Below, in pieces: positions 30,922 through 39,903 of a stretch of 64,000 nucleotides of DNA. The position numbers and the translations under genes are program-made. The stretch's first letter is position 1. Every line of letters starts with the position of its first letter. The notes beneath the pieces are model-generated. The model saw only the letters and a program-made list of their open reading frames with translations. It did no database searches and was not told the DNA's origin. The stretch is from Chitinophaga pinensis (GTDB lineage Bacteria > Pseudomonadota > Gammaproteobacteria > Burkholderiales > SG8-41), in assembly GCA_943329075.2 (NCBI GenBank), contig CALQCM020000021.1, forward strand, positions 1 to 64,000, given 5' to 3'.

Positions 30922-31890
30922 ATGAGCGAAGAAACAGAGCAATTGCGTGCAACAATCGCTGCGCAGGAAAAAGAACTCGCCGTTTTACGGCAAGCCTATG
31001 TGGTTATTACTGCGAAGCATCGTGCCGCCCTCACAGCGTTGCGATTACGCGTTGTGAACGCAACCGGAGCCACAAAACGAGCTGCTAATGCTGCTGCGAA
31101 AGCGGCCACCGAGGCTGAGAATGCAGCAGTTGAAGCAAGCAAAATCTTGGCGAAGGCGACTAAGGAAGCAGAGGCACAAGCATCGGCAAAGGTTGCAATA
31201 GTAAAGGCAGCGGTGGCCAAGGCAAAAGCAGAGGCGGCAGAGGCAGCAGAGGCAGAAGCGATGGCGTCAGAGGCAGCGGAAGCCGCTGTGACCGCTCTCG
31301 ACACAGACCTGGATCAGATCAGAAACCTGGAAAGCCTGCTCTCGATTTGCATGACATGCAAAAAAATACGCACCGCGAGCAACACCTGGGATCAGCTTGA
31401 GAAATACCTAAGCGAACACTCTGGCGCAGCCTTCAGTCATGGAGTCTGTCCGGAGTGTATGGCCAGGACGACCACCGAACCGAGTGCTACGCCCGTGTGT
31501 GGGAAGGCCAAGCATATTCTCTACGTGGACGATGAGGAGTGCCTCGTCCACCTGGTGAAGATTTTTCTCACGCAGGCCGGATTTCGTGTCAGTGGCTACA
31601 CCGACCCTCGGGAGGCGCTGGCAGCCGCACGGGCGGACCCCCATCAATTCGATCTTGTGGTAACCGACTACAAGATGCCGCATTTATCCGGGCTGGATGT
31701 GGCGCAGGCACTGAAGGATATCCGTGCTGATCTGCCGGTGGTCCTCGCCTCTGGCTACATAACCGAGGAAGTGCGCGCCAAGGCCCCTGCCGCTGGCATC
31801 TGCGGGTTGATCGAGAAGCCCAGCACGATCGAGGGTTTGTGCGAGGCGGTGGTGATTTTCGCGAATGCGAAGATCAAGACCGCGTCCTGA
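30922..31890 (+). CDS. Alanine-rich coiled-coil response regulator with a four-cysteine motif
   Basis: I start at the ATG at 30922 (322 residues); the frame is open further upstream but not protein-like. Residues 5-35 are a coiled coil. Residues about 45-125 are an Ala/Glu/Lys-rich helix coded by repetitive DNA. A compact motif follows with C143xxC146 and C176xxC179 (SICMTCKKIR, then FSHGVCPECM), seen C-terminal to sensory domains in many two-component proteins. A CheY-like receiver ends the protein: acidic pair in YVDDEE, phospho-acceptor D249 in VVTDYKMP, K299 in IEKPS. It lacks a DNA-binding or catalytic output domain. No kinase gene is adjacent. Confidence 0.8.
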   Translation: MSEETEQLRATIAAQEKELAVLRQAYVVITAKHRAALTALRLRVVNATGATKRAANAAAKAATEAENAAVEASKILAKATKEAEAQASAKVAIVKAAVAKAKAEAAEAAEAEAMASEAAEAAVTALDTDLDQIRNLESLLSICMTCKKIRTASNTWDQLEKYLSEHSGAAFSHGVCPECMARTTTEPSATPVCGKAKHILYVDDEECLVHLVKIFLTQAGFRVSGYTDPREALAAARADPHQFDLVVTDYKMPHLSGLDVAQALKDIRADLPVVLASGYITEEVRAKAPAAGICGLIEKPSTIEGLCEAVVIFANAKIKTAS

Positions 31891-32133
31891 GTCCATCGGC
31901 AGGCGTCAGCTTGGTAGCCCGTAACACCGTTCGGGCGGTCGGGTCCTATCCAAGTCGATGGCGGCTTTGTGCGAACTCCGGACATCTGACCAGTAGAAAG
32001 ATGGGAGGCCGATCCGGGTCGTGAGTGACGATTCGCGTTTTTGAAAAGCGGACTTCGGTCTGAGTTTCAGCGGGTGGCGGGGCTCAGAGAGAACAACCGG
32101 CCAGGAGCAGTCCGTCGTTAGGATGCAACTGCA
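31891..32133. other. Non-coding stretch before the dispersed repeat
   Basis: About 240 bases after the response regulator. Reading frames are short and none resembles a known protein. It may contain decayed sequence, since composition and codon patterns are unlike the neighbouring genes. It runs straight into the first copy of the dispersed inverted-repeat element. Confidence 0.35.
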
Positions 32134-32213
32134 TTGTGGTGCAGGCGACTCGCCTGCAAAGAAGTTGCAGCGCTGGCGCGGCGCTTCTCGCAGGCGGGTC
32201 GCCTGCGCCACAA
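32134..32213. repeat. Dispersed inverted-repeat element, copy A
   Basis: The left arm TTGTGGTGCAGGCGACTCGC(CTGCA) and the right arm CGCAGGCGGGTCGCCTGCGC(CACAA) are inverted with respect to each other, about 30 bases apart. Each arm also contains its own small palindrome GCAGGCGNNTCGCCTGC. Three more copies occur in the window. Confidence 0.85.
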
Positions 32214-32230
32214 CTTCTGCACCGGCAACC

Positions 32231-33328
32231 CTATTGACGGCTGCCGATCGCCGCGTTCACCGCCGGCATCACCATCTCCGCCATCAATTCCATTGAACGC
32301 CGCGCCAACTGCGGGTCGGCCCAATCATGCCCGGCATAGAGCAACGTGCCAAAATCGCCGACCGTTTCGCGAAAAGCCAGTATCTGCTCCACTACGCTTT
32401 CGACACTGCCGCAGATGACCAGCGTATCGAGCAGGTATTCGACCGTCACTGCGGCGTCGGGCATGGCGAGATCGTGTTTGAAAATATCGACGCTGCCGCC
32501 GCCGCTTTTGCGTTTGGCGAGCAAATTCCAGTAGTAGAAACCGTAAGGCCCGTTCGGGTCGCGCGCATAACGTTGCGCTGTCGCATCGTCATCGGCAACG
32601 AATACGCTCTTGCAGACGCGCCAGTACCGGCGATCGGCGTTTAATCCGGCCTGCGCGCAGCCGCGCTCGACCATCGGCCAGTGCGTCGCCGCCCACACCG
32701 GCTGCAGAAAGTTCGCGGTGATCGGCTGCCAGCCACGTGCGCTGGCTGCGGCGAGGCCTTTCGAATGGGGCACCACTGCCGTCACCACGATGGGGGGATG
32801 TGGTTGCTGATACGGCTTGAGCATCACGCCCTGCCCGGCCTCTGGCATAAGCGTGCGTTCGGTCGTCAGATTCCAGTATTTGCCGGTTCGTTTGTAGGGC
32901 GCCTCACCTGCCCACAGCGCGAGGATGTGGTCGATCGCCTCGACGAACATGGCGTTGCGGTCGGTATCGAGATTGCCGAACATTTCCATGTCAGATTTAA
33001 GGCCGCCGGGTCCGATGCCAAATATGAAGCGGCCCTCGAGCAGGTGATCGATCATCGCCACCGTTGCCGCCACCTGCGCCGGATGGTTGTTGGGCAGGTT
33101 GACGGTGCCGCTGCCGAGTTTGATCTGTTTCGTTTCGCTGGCGAGGCTGGCAATGAAGGCAAGGCAGGATGGGATGGTTTCGCAGCGGTCGGTTATATGC
33201 TCGCCGATGAAGGCCTCGCTGAAGCCGAGCCGGTCGGCGAGGATCACCGCTTCACGATCCTCCTTCAGCGTCTCGGTGTAATTGCGCCCCGGCGGATGCA
33301 TCGGCATGGTAAAAAATCCGAGTTGCAC
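32231..33328 (-). CDS. LLM-class flavin-dependent oxidoreductase
   Basis: This 365-residue protein has the luciferase-like monooxygenase fold: MQLGFFTMPMHPP at the start, DRLGFSEAFIGEH, the IKLGSGTVNLPNNHPAQVAATVAMIDHLLEGRFIFGIGPGG core and a C-terminal VICGSVESVVEQI segment. Such enzymes use reduced flavin from a partner reductase to oxygenate varied organic substrates; the closest subgroup is often annotated as limonene- or alkanal-type monooxygenase, which does not fix the substrate. It starts at a GTG with GGAG seven bases upstream. It stands alone between two copies of the dispersed repeat, without a flavin reductase gene beside it. Confidence 0.88.
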   Translation of the reverse strand: MQLGFFTMPMHPPGRNYTETLKEDREAVILADRLGFSEAFIGEHITDRCETIPSCLAFIASLASETKQIKLGSGTVNLPNNHPAQVAATVAMIDHLLEGRFIFGIGPGGLKSDMEMFGNLDTDRNAMFVEAIDHILALWAGEAPYKRTGKYWNLTTERTLMPEAGQGVMLKPYQQPHPPIVVTAVVPHSKGLAAASARGWQPITANFLQPVWAATHWPMVERGCAQAGLNADRRYWRVCKSVFVADDDATAQRYARDPNGPYGFYYWNLLAKRKSGGGSVDIFKHDLAMPDAAVTVEYLLDTLVICGSVESVVEQILAFRETVGDFGTLLYAGHDWADPQLARRSMELMAEMVMPAVNAAIGSRQ

Positions 33329-33343
33329 TGCGCATCTCCAGTT

Positions 33344-33433
33344 GTTATGGCGCAGGCCGCATTTTCGAAAATAAGGCCTGCGTCAAATCACCGTTGCAAT
33401 AGTCTGCCCTGGCGCTTCGCGCAGGCGGGGCGC
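33344..33433. repeat. Dispersed inverted-repeat element, copy B (degenerate)
   Basis: The right arm is well kept (GGCGCTTCGCGCAGGCGGGG then CGCCTGCGCCACAG). The left arm (ATGGCGCAGGCCGC and a second GGCCTGCG) is broken up. It lies between the monooxygenase start and the end of prfC. Confidence 0.65.
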
Positions 33434-33472
33434 CTGCGCCACAGTGCTGACATACGGCCGTACATCATTCCT

Positions 33473-35092
33473 TCAACTATGCGCGAGCAATTGCCCGTGC
33501 TCGCGTGTGTCGTGAAAGCCGACCTGCGGCCAGCGCTCCATCGCCAGTTGCAGGTTGTATTTGTTCGGCGCCAGATACACCGGGTTGTCATCGACGTCGC
33601 GCGCCATATTGATGGCGAGTTCTTTTTCGAAATTCTTGCGCACGGTATCGTCCGGAAAGGTCAGCCAGCGCGCGGTGTGGATGTTGGCATTGTCGTAGAC
33701 GGCGTCGACGTTGTATTCGCTTTGCAGGCGTTGCGCCACCACCTCGAACTGCAACTGCCCGACCGCCCCCAATAACAGCGTATTACCCGAACCGGAGTCG
33801 AAGACCTGGATCGCACCTTCCTCACCGAGTTCCTTCAGGCCCTTCTGCAACTGCTTGGCCTTGAACGGATCGCGCGGACGACCGATGCGGAACATTTCGG
33901 GTGCGAAGTACGGGATGCCCTTGAAGCCCAGCTGCTCGCCTTCGCTCAGCGTGTCGCCGATCTGCAACTGACCGTGGTTGTGGATGCCGATGATATCGCC
34001 GGCCACCGCATCTTCGCTGCGCACGCGCTCGTTCGCCATGAAGGTCAGCGCATTGGCGAGTTTCATTTCGCGCCCGGCGCGCACATGCATGACTTTCATG
34101 CCGGGCGTATAGCGCCCCGAGCAGACGCGGAAAAATGCGATGCGGTCGCGGTGCTTCGGATCCATGTTGGCCTGGATCTTGAAAACGAATCCGCTGAACG
34201 GCGCCTCGGCCGGCGCCACGGTTCGCGTGCCACCGTCGCGCGGTTGCGGCGGCGGCGCCCATTCGATCAGCGCCTGCAGGATTTCCTGCACGCCGAAATT
34301 GTTGATCCCCGAACCGAAAAACACCGGCGACTGGCGGCCGGCCAGAAACTCATCGAGGTCGAATGGCGAACTGGCGCTGCGGATCAAATCCACATCGCGA
34401 CGCAGGGCCTGCATTTCATCCGGGAAAAGTTCATCCAGACGCGGGTTGTTGATGCCGGCAATGTTTTCACTTTCTTCATTGCGGCGTTCCTCGCCCGGCG
34501 TAAAACGCACAAGGCGGTCCTGACGCAGATCGAACACGCCGCGAAAAGTCTTGCCCATGCCGATCGGCCAGCTGATCGGCGCGCAATCGATTTTCAGCAC
34601 GGCTTCGATTTCTTCAAGGATCTCGACCGGTTCACGCACTTCGCGGTCCATCTTGTTCACAAACGTGATGATGGGCGTGTTGCGCAGGCGGCAGACTTCC
34701 AGCAGCTTGATGGTCTGTACCTCAACGCCCTTGGCCGCGTCAATCACCATCACCGCCGCGTCCACCGCCGTCAGCACGCGGTAGGTGTCCTCGGAGAAAT
34801 CTTCGTGACCCGGCGTATCGAGCAGGTTGACAGTGTGCCCCTGGTATTCGAACTGCATGACCGAGCTGGTCACCGATATGCCGCGTTGCTTTTCGATTTC
34901 CATCCAGTCGGAGGTGGCGTGGCGCGAGCTCTTGCGTGCCTTGACGGTGCCGGCGAGCTGAATCGCGCCGCCGAACAGCAGCAGCTTTTCCGTCAGCGTA
35001 GTCTTGCCGGCGTCCGGGTGCGAAATAATGGCGAAAGTCCGGCGGGTCGCGACATCGCGCAGACGGTCGGCCGAAAGGTTGGGCGCGTTCAT
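33473..35092 (-). CDS. prfC: Peptide chain release factor 3
   Basis: The 539-residue GTPase removes class I release factors from the ribosome after termination. GTP-binding motifs are clear: [15 protein letters not shown] near residue 25 (G1), [14 protein letters not shown] (G3) and FVNKMDRE (G4). The N-terminal [15 protein letters not shown] and the C-terminal [17 protein letters not shown] region separate it from EF-G and EF-Tu. Length is normal for RF3. Confidence 0.96.
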   Translation of the reverse strand: MNAPNLSADRLRDVATRRTFAIISHPDAGKTTLTEKLLLFGGAIQLAGTVKARKSSRHATSDWMEIEKQRGISVTSSVMQFEYQGHTVNLLDTPGHEDFSEDTYRVLTAVDAAVMVIDAAKGVEVQTIKLLEVCRLRNTPIITFVNKMDREVREPVEILEEIEAVLKIDCAPISWPIGMGKTFRGVFDLRQDRLVRFTPGEERRNEESENIAGINNPRLDELFPDEMQALRRDVDLIRSASSPFDLDEFLAGRQSPVFFGSGINNFGVQEILQALIEWAPPPQPRDGGTRTVAPAEAPFSGFVFKIQANMDPKHRDRIAFFRVCSGRYTPGMKVMHVRAGREMKLANALTFMANERVRSEDAVAGDIIGIHNHGQLQIGDTLSEGEQLGFKGIPYFAPEMFRIGRPRDPFKAKQLQKGLKELGEEGAIQVFDSGSGNTLLLGAVGQLQFEVVAQRLQSEYNVDAVYDNANIHTARWLTFPDDTVRKNFEKELAINMARDVDDNPVYLAPNKYNLQLAMERWPQVGFHDTREHGQLLAHS

Positions 35093-35220
35093 TGGAATCG
35101 GTTATCCAGTGCTAAGCGCAGCGTGCAGGGCTGCGGCAAACAAAAACCGCCGGCCGGGCTGCGGCGGGCGGCAACAGTGGCGCGGATTATACCAAGCTGT
35201 GGCGCCTCAACGCGTGACGA

Positions 35221-36504
35221 TCAGCGCAATCCGGTGAGCACCCGTTCGATTGCATCGGCCGCCCTGCCCGCGCCGTCTTCCTTGGCCAGCGTTGCCGCCA
35301 CTTCACCCGCACGCCGCGCGTAAGCAGGCTCCTCCAGCAAGGGTTTCAAGCGCTCGACCAGGCGCTCGGCCGTCACCCGCTTGAACGGCAGCACCCGCGC
35401 CACGCCCAGTCGCTGCGCGCGCCGCGCATTGTCCGGTTGATCAAAGGCCACCGGCACGATCAGCTGCGGATGGCCGGCTGACAGTGCTTGCGCCAGCGTG
35501 CCGATGCCGGCCTGATGCACCACCGCAGCAGCGTGCGGAAACACCGCCGAATACGGCAGATATTGGAATGCGCGAACGCCTGCGGGCAGATCCGGTTGCT
35601 GCGCCGGCAAACGCCCGGTCAGCAGTATGGCGCGACGGCCCAGCGTTTGTGCCGCGGCGGCGGCATGCCGCCAGAAATCGCCGGCGATCAGCACCGCCGA
35701 TGAACCCAGCGCGAAAACAATGGGAGCGTCGCCTGCCGCAAGAAAAGATTGAAGTGCATCAGTCTCGCCGTCAATGCCAAGTCCGTCGTAACGCGCGAAA
35801 CCGCAGATGACGGTTTGCGCCGGCCAATCCGCGATCGGTGCGCTCAACAATGGCGAAAACAACGCCAGATTCAGCAACGCTGAGAACTGCCCTTCGAACT
35901 GCGCCATTTCGCGTAACGGCGGCAGTCCGAGTTCGGTGCGATAGCGTCGCAGCGGCGTTTCCCAGTGTTTGATCATCCGCTTCAACGCACCGAAGGCAAA
36001 ACGATAGGGCCCGACACCGAGCTTGCGTAATCCCTGCAACCAGGCGCCGGCCGGGAACAACGGCGGCTCGATGGATGAGAGCAGATTGAGCGGTGCCAGT
36101 ACCGTCGAAACCCAAGGTATACCGTGTTTCTCCGCCACCAGCCGCGCGGCAAACGTCAGCGGATGCGTCAGCATCAGATCGACACCGCGCGCTGCCTCCA
36201 GCGTGTCGGTGTAGCTGGCATGCAGATGCTGCATGAATATTTCACGGATCATGTATTCGGGCCCACGCAAGGAACCGAACAATTTACGCGCCACCGATTC
36301 GATACTGCCGAAAACCTCCAGCCCCGGGCGTACCGCATGAAATGCCATCCCCGCCGCCTGCACCGCGCCACGGTGCAGATCAAAGGATGCGATGACCGGA
36401 TGATGTCCGCGCCGCTGCAGTTCGAGCGCAACGGCGATGTAGGGATGGATATCACCGAGCGAACCGAAGGTCGTGATGAGGATGCGTTTGGGGGCGTTTG
36501 CCAT
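35221..36504 (-). CDS. UGT-type (GT1) glycosyltransferase
   Basis: This 427-residue protein has the two Rossmann-like domains of GT-B enzymes. The N-terminus RILITTFGSLGDIHPYIAVALELQRRGH is the acceptor-side fold, and the C-terminal domain carries the nucleotide-sugar signature PHAAAVVHQAGIGTLAQALSAGHPQLIVPVAFDQPDNA. This is the family that glycosylates lipids, sterols, macrolides and rhamnolipid precursors. No acyltransferase, P450 or exporter gene is adjacent that would hint at the acceptor. It is divergent from the pdh-type operon, with 73 bases between start codons. Confidence 0.88.
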   Translation of the reverse strand: MANAPKRILITTFGSLGDIHPYIAVALELQRRGHHPVIASFDLHRGAVQAAGMAFHAVRPGLEVFGSIESVARKLFGSLRGPEYMIREIFMQHLHASYTDTLEAARGVDLMLTHPLTFAARLVAEKHGIPWVSTVLAPLNLLSSIEPPLFPAGAWLQGLRKLGVGPYRFAFGALKRMIKHWETPLRRYRTELGLPPLREMAQFEGQFSALLNLALFSPLLSAPIADWPAQTVICGFARYDGLGIDGETDALQSFLAAGDAPIVFALGSSAVLIAGDFWRHAAAAAQTLGRRAILLTGRLPAQQPDLPAGVRAFQYLPYSAVFPHAAAVVHQAGIGTLAQALSAGHPQLIVPVAFDQPDNARRAQRLGVARVLPFKRVTAERLVERLKPLLEEPAYARRAGEVAATLAKEDGAGRAADAIERVLTGLR

Positions 36505-36577
36505 GAGCGGCGATCATGCCGAAGCCGCGCACGCACCGCAACCGCTGCGGCCTGCTTTCCAGCGGAATGGCGTTAGA

Positions 36578-37693
36578 ATGACGAAAAGAAATTTCCCAAC
36601 CGTGACCACCGCCGCCACCTTTCAGATCGAATACCTGCGCTACCTCGACGACCGTGGGCGCGCGGTCACACCGCTGCCGGAATTTGCCGCGGATCCGGCG
36701 GCGCTGCTGCGCTTCTACGAAGCGATGGTGCTGATGCGCAGCTACGACGCTAAGGCGATCGCCCTGCAGCGTACCGGCCAGCTCGGCACCTACGCGTCGA
36801 TGCTGGGCAAGGAGGCCGTGGATGCCGGCGTCGGTTTCGCCATGCAGAAAGACGATGTCTTTCTCTGCACCTACCGCGACAACGGCATTCAGATGCTGCG
36901 CGGCGTGACCATGCGCGAACTGCTGCTCTACTGGGGCGGCGACGAGCGCGGCAGCGATTTCGCCGGCCCGCGCAGGGATTTCCCCGTCTGCATCACCATT
37001 GCCTCGCAATGTCTGCATGCGGTCGGCGTTGCCTACGCGATCAAGCTGCGCAAGCAACCGCGGGTGGCGGTCTGCATGATCGGCGATGGCGCCACCTCCA
37101 AGGGTGACTTTTACGAAAGCATCAACGCCGCCGCTGCGTGGAAACTACCGGTCGTATTCTTCATCACCAACAATCAGTGGGCGATTTCGGTGCCGCGTTC
37201 GACGCAAAGCGCGGCCGCAACCCTGGCGCAGAAATCGATCGCGGCCGGCATGCCCGGCGTGCAGGTCGATGGCAACGACGTAGTTGCCGTGCACCAAGCC
37301 GTACAGGATGCATTGGCGCGCGCGCGGTGCGGCGACGGTCCAACGCTGATTGAAGCCGTCACCTACCGGCTTGCCGACCATACCACGGCCGACGATGCCT
37401 CGCGTTACCGACCGCCGGAAGAAGTCGCGGCGGCATGGAAACATGAACCGATACTGCGCCTGCGCAACTACCTGTCTGAGGCCGGCGTCTGGAACAAGTC
37501 GCGTGAGGAAGCGCTGCTGCGCCGCTGCAATACCGAGGTGCAGGCAGCCGCTCAAGCCTATCTCGACACACCGCCACCGCCGCCGGAGCAGATGTTCGAT
37601 CAACTCTATGCAGTGGCGCCCGCCGCCTACGCCGCGCAACGCGCCGCCCTGCTTGAAAACGCACAAGCGCATGGCTCAGATCACGCTGGTTGA
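36578..37693 (+). CDS. 2-oxoacid (pyruvate-type) dehydrogenase E1 alpha subunit
   Basis: The 371-residue alpha subunit holds ThDP in the heterotetrameric E1 of a 2-oxoacid dehydrogenase complex. The cofactor motif GDGATSKGDFYESINAAA starts at residue 169 and ends at N198-N199, the usual spacing. Pyruvate-type features include GQLGTYASMLGKEA and the phosphorylation-loop region RLADHTTADDASRYR. I use the ATG at 36578; a longer frame overlaps the divergent glycosyltransferase and is unlikely. It overlaps the beta-subunit gene by 23 bases. Whether pyruvate or a branched-chain 2-oxoacid is the substrate cannot be decided from sequence alone. Confidence 0.88.
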   Translation: MTKRNFPTVTTAATFQIEYLRYLDDRGRAVTPLPEFAADPAALLRFYEAMVLMRSYDAKAIALQRTGQLGTYASMLGKEAVDAGVGFAMQKDDVFLCTYRDNGIQMLRGVTMRELLLYWGGDERGSDFAGPRRDFPVCITIASQCLHAVGVAYAIKLRKQPRVAVCMIGDGATSKGDFYESINAAAAWKLPVVFFITNNQWAISVPRSTQSAAATLAQKSIAAGMPGVQVDGNDVVAVHQAVQDALARARCGDGPTLIEAVTYRLADHTTADDASRYRPPEEVAAAWKHEPILRLRNYLSEAGVWNKSREEALLRRCNTEVQAAAQAYLDTPPPPPEQMFDQLYAVAPAAYAAQRAALLENAQAHGSDHAG

Positions 37694-38651
37694 GGCCGTC
37701 AATCTGGCGCTGGCGCGCGCTATGGCCGATGACCCCGAGGTTATCGTGCTCGGCGAAGACGTCGGCCGCGACGGCGGCGTGTTTCGCGCCACACTCGGTC
37801 TGCTGGAGAAATTCGGCCCCGCACGCGTGCTCGATACGCCGCTCGCCGAAAACCTGATCGCCGGCATGAGCATCGGCATGGCCGCCGAAGGCTTGAAACC
37901 GGTCTGCGAAATCCAGTTTTCCGGGTTCTCATACGCCACAATCGACCAGATCATCAATCACGCTTCGCGCATGCGGCATCGCACGCGCGGCCGCCTCACC
38001 TGCCCGATGGTGCTGCGCACACCCTGCGGCGCCGGCATCCATCCGCCTGAACACCATTCGGAAAGTCCGGATGCGATGTTTGCGCACATACCCGGCATTC
38101 GCGTCGTTTATCCATCATCGCCACGCCGTGCTTACGGCTTGTTGCTGGCGGCCATCCGCGATCCCGATCCCGTGGTTTTTCTCGAACCGACGCGCCTCTA
38201 TCGTCTGTTCAAGGAAGAAGTCATCGATGACGGTGTGGCCCTGCCGCTCGACAGCTGCTTCACACTGCGCGAAGGCACCGACGTCACACTGGTGACCTGG
38301 GGTGCGATGGTCTACGAAACGCTACAGGTCGCCGATGAATTGTCAGCGCAAGGGGTGTCCTGCGAAGTGATCGACGTGGCGACGTTGAAGATCATGGACA
38401 TGGATACTATTCTCGCCTCGGTGGCGCGCACCGGTCGCTGCGTGATTATTACCGAAGCACCGCGTCATTGCAGCGTCGCGTCCGAAATTGCCGCCTCGCT
38501 TGCCGACGAAGGCCTGCTAACGCTGCTCGCGCCGGTCGCGCGCGTGACGGCACCCGACATCATCGTGCCGCTGCCGCGGCTCGAGCAGAACTATCTGCCG
38601 GGCCGCGCGCAAATCCACGCGGCGATCCGCAAAACCCTCGAATTCGCATGA
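37671..38651 (+). CDS. 2-oxoacid dehydrogenase E1 beta subunit
   Basis: This 326-residue partner of the preceding alpha subunit has the transketolase pyrimidine domain: ITLVEAVNLALARAMADDPEVIVLGEDVGRDGGVFRAT, then DTPLAENLIAGMSIGMAAEGLKPVCEIQFSGF with the catalytic-site glutamate region, and a C-terminal domain ending RLEQNYLPG. The ATG at 37671 lies inside the end of the alpha gene, so translation is coupled. It is followed by a 124-base gap with a hairpin and then the E2 gene. Confidence 0.9.
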   Translation: MAQITLVEAVNLALARAMADDPEVIVLGEDVGRDGGVFRATLGLLEKFGPARVLDTPLAENLIAGMSIGMAAEGLKPVCEIQFSGFSYATIDQIINHASRMRHRTRGRLTCPMVLRTPCGAGIHPPEHHSESPDAMFAHIPGIRVVYPSSPRRAYGLLLAAIRDPDPVVFLEPTRLYRLFKEEVIDDGVALPLDSCFTLREGTDVTLVTWGAMVYETLQVADELSAQGVSCEVIDVATLKIMDMDTILASVARTGRCVIITEAPRHCSVASEIAASLADEGLLTLLAPVARVTAPDIIVPLPRLEQNYLPGRAQIHAAIRKTLEFA

Positions 38652-38684
38652 AACATGCTCAGTAAAAATTCTATCGCCCGTTTC

Positions 38685-38744
38685 CGTAGGGTGCGCACCG
38701 CGCACGCGTTACAAGGTGGAATGGTGCGCAATGCGCACCCTACG
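38685..38744. repeat. Inverted repeat between E1 beta and E2 genes
   Basis: CGTAGGGTGCGCA-CC-GCGCAC on the left pairs with GTGCGCA-AT-GCGCACCCTACG on the right, across a short spacer. GTAGGGTGCGCA palindromes occur as scattered intergenic elements in other proteobacteria. No T-run follows, so it is probably a mobile-type repeat or an RNA-processing site rather than a terminator. Confidence 0.75.
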
Positions 38745-38775
38745 AATCCGTGCTCTCTACGGCAAAAATGACAAT

Positions 38776-39873
38776 ATGAAAATTTTCAAACTCCCCGATC
38801 TCGGCGAAGGCCTGCAGGAGGCGGAAATCGTGCGCTGGCACGTAAAGACCGGCGACACCATTGAACAGGATGCGCCGCTCGTCTCGGTGGAAACCGCCAA
38901 GGCCATCGTCGACATCCCCTCGCCCTACAGCGGAAAAATCCAGCGCCTGTTCGGCGGTGAACACGACGTCGCACACGTCGGCCAGCCCCTGGTCGGCTTC
39001 GAGGGCGGTGATGAGGATGCCGGCAGCGTCGTCGGCAAGGTCGAAGTTGGCAAAGGTATCGTCGCCGATGCGCCTGCGGCTGCCACACCGCTCGCGCACG
39101 GCATCAAGGCCACACCCGCGGTGCGCGCGCTGGCACGGCAGCTCAATGTCGATCTGGCGATGGTGACGCCGACCGGCGCCGAGGGTTTGATTACAACGAA
39201 CGATGTGCAGCGCGCCGCACGCATCCTCGCCGGACTCGGCCCGCAGGAACTGCTGCGCGGCGTGCGCAAGGTGATGGCACAGAGTATGACTTTGGCACAT
39301 GCCGAGGTCGCTTCCGCCACGCTGATGGACGACGCTGACATCCATGCCTGGCATCTGCGTGAAAACGTCATGCTGCGCCTGATCCGTGCATTGGTCGCCG
39401 CCTGTCGCGCTGAGCCTTCGCTCAACGCCTGGTACGACAGCCAGGCCGCCGGCCGCCGCCTGCTGCCGAATGTCGACCTCGGCATCGCGGTGGATACGCC
39501 GGATGGATTGCTGGTGCCGGTGCTGCGCGGCGTCGAACGACGCAGCCCTGAAGACTTGCAGGAAGCGTTGCCGCGGCTGATCAAGGCGACGCGCGAACGC
39601 AAGGTGCCGCCGGAAGATTTACGCGCGAATACGATTACCTTGTCCAACTTCGGCCCGATCGCCGGCCGTTACGCTTCACCCATCGTGCTGCCACCGACCG
39701 TCGCCATCGTCGGTGCCGGACGCATCCGCGATGAAGTAGTCGCCTTCAACGGTGAACCGGCGGTGCATCGTGTGGTGCCGCTGTCGGTGACGTTCGATCA
39801 CCGCGCGGTCACCGGCGGCGAAGTCGGCCGCTTCATGGGTGCGATGATCAAAGACCTTGAGCGCGCCGATTAA
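38776..39873 (+). CDS. 2-oxoacid dehydrogenase E2 (dihydrolipoamide acyltransferase), variant active site
   Basis: This 365-residue protein begins with one lipoyl domain (attachment lysine K42 in SVETAKAIVDIPSP), a short linker, a peripheral subunit-binding domain (KATPAVRALARQLNVDLAMVTPTG) and a catalytic domain. At the active site the usual DHRxxDG motif reads DHRAVTGG (341-348): the histidine H342 is kept, but the aspartate position is T346. Similar HRAVTGG E2 proteins exist in Xanthomonas and Burkholderia groups, so it may still work. I start at the ATG at 38776 (MKIFKLPDLGEG). No E3 gene follows. Confidence 0.88.
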   Translation: MKIFKLPDLGEGLQEAEIVRWHVKTGDTIEQDAPLVSVETAKAIVDIPSPYSGKIQRLFGGEHDVAHVGQPLVGFEGGDEDAGSVVGKVEVGKGIVADAPAAATPLAHGIKATPAVRALARQLNVDLAMVTPTGAEGLITTNDVQRAARILAGLGPQELLRGVRKVMAQSMTLAHAEVASATLMDDADIHAWHLRENVMLRLIRALVAACRAEPSLNAWYDSQAAGRRLLPNVDLGIAVDTPDGLLVPVLRGVERRSPEDLQEALPRLIKATRERKVPPEDLRANTITLSNFGPIAGRYASPIVLPPTVAIVGAGRIRDEVVAFNGEPAVHRVVPLSVTFDHRAVTGGEVGRFMGAMIKDLERAD

Positions 39874-39903
39874 TTCGCATCACTACTGCAGGAGTTCCAC
39901 GTC

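Noticed and set aside
33974..35323. 449-codon plus-strand open frame over prfC
   Set aside because: Antisense to a clear RF3 gene, no recognisable product; typical of high GC at third positions.
36473..36577. Longer N-terminus for the E1 alpha gene
   Set aside because: It overlaps the divergent glycosyltransferase start and its translation is unlike any E1 alpha leader.
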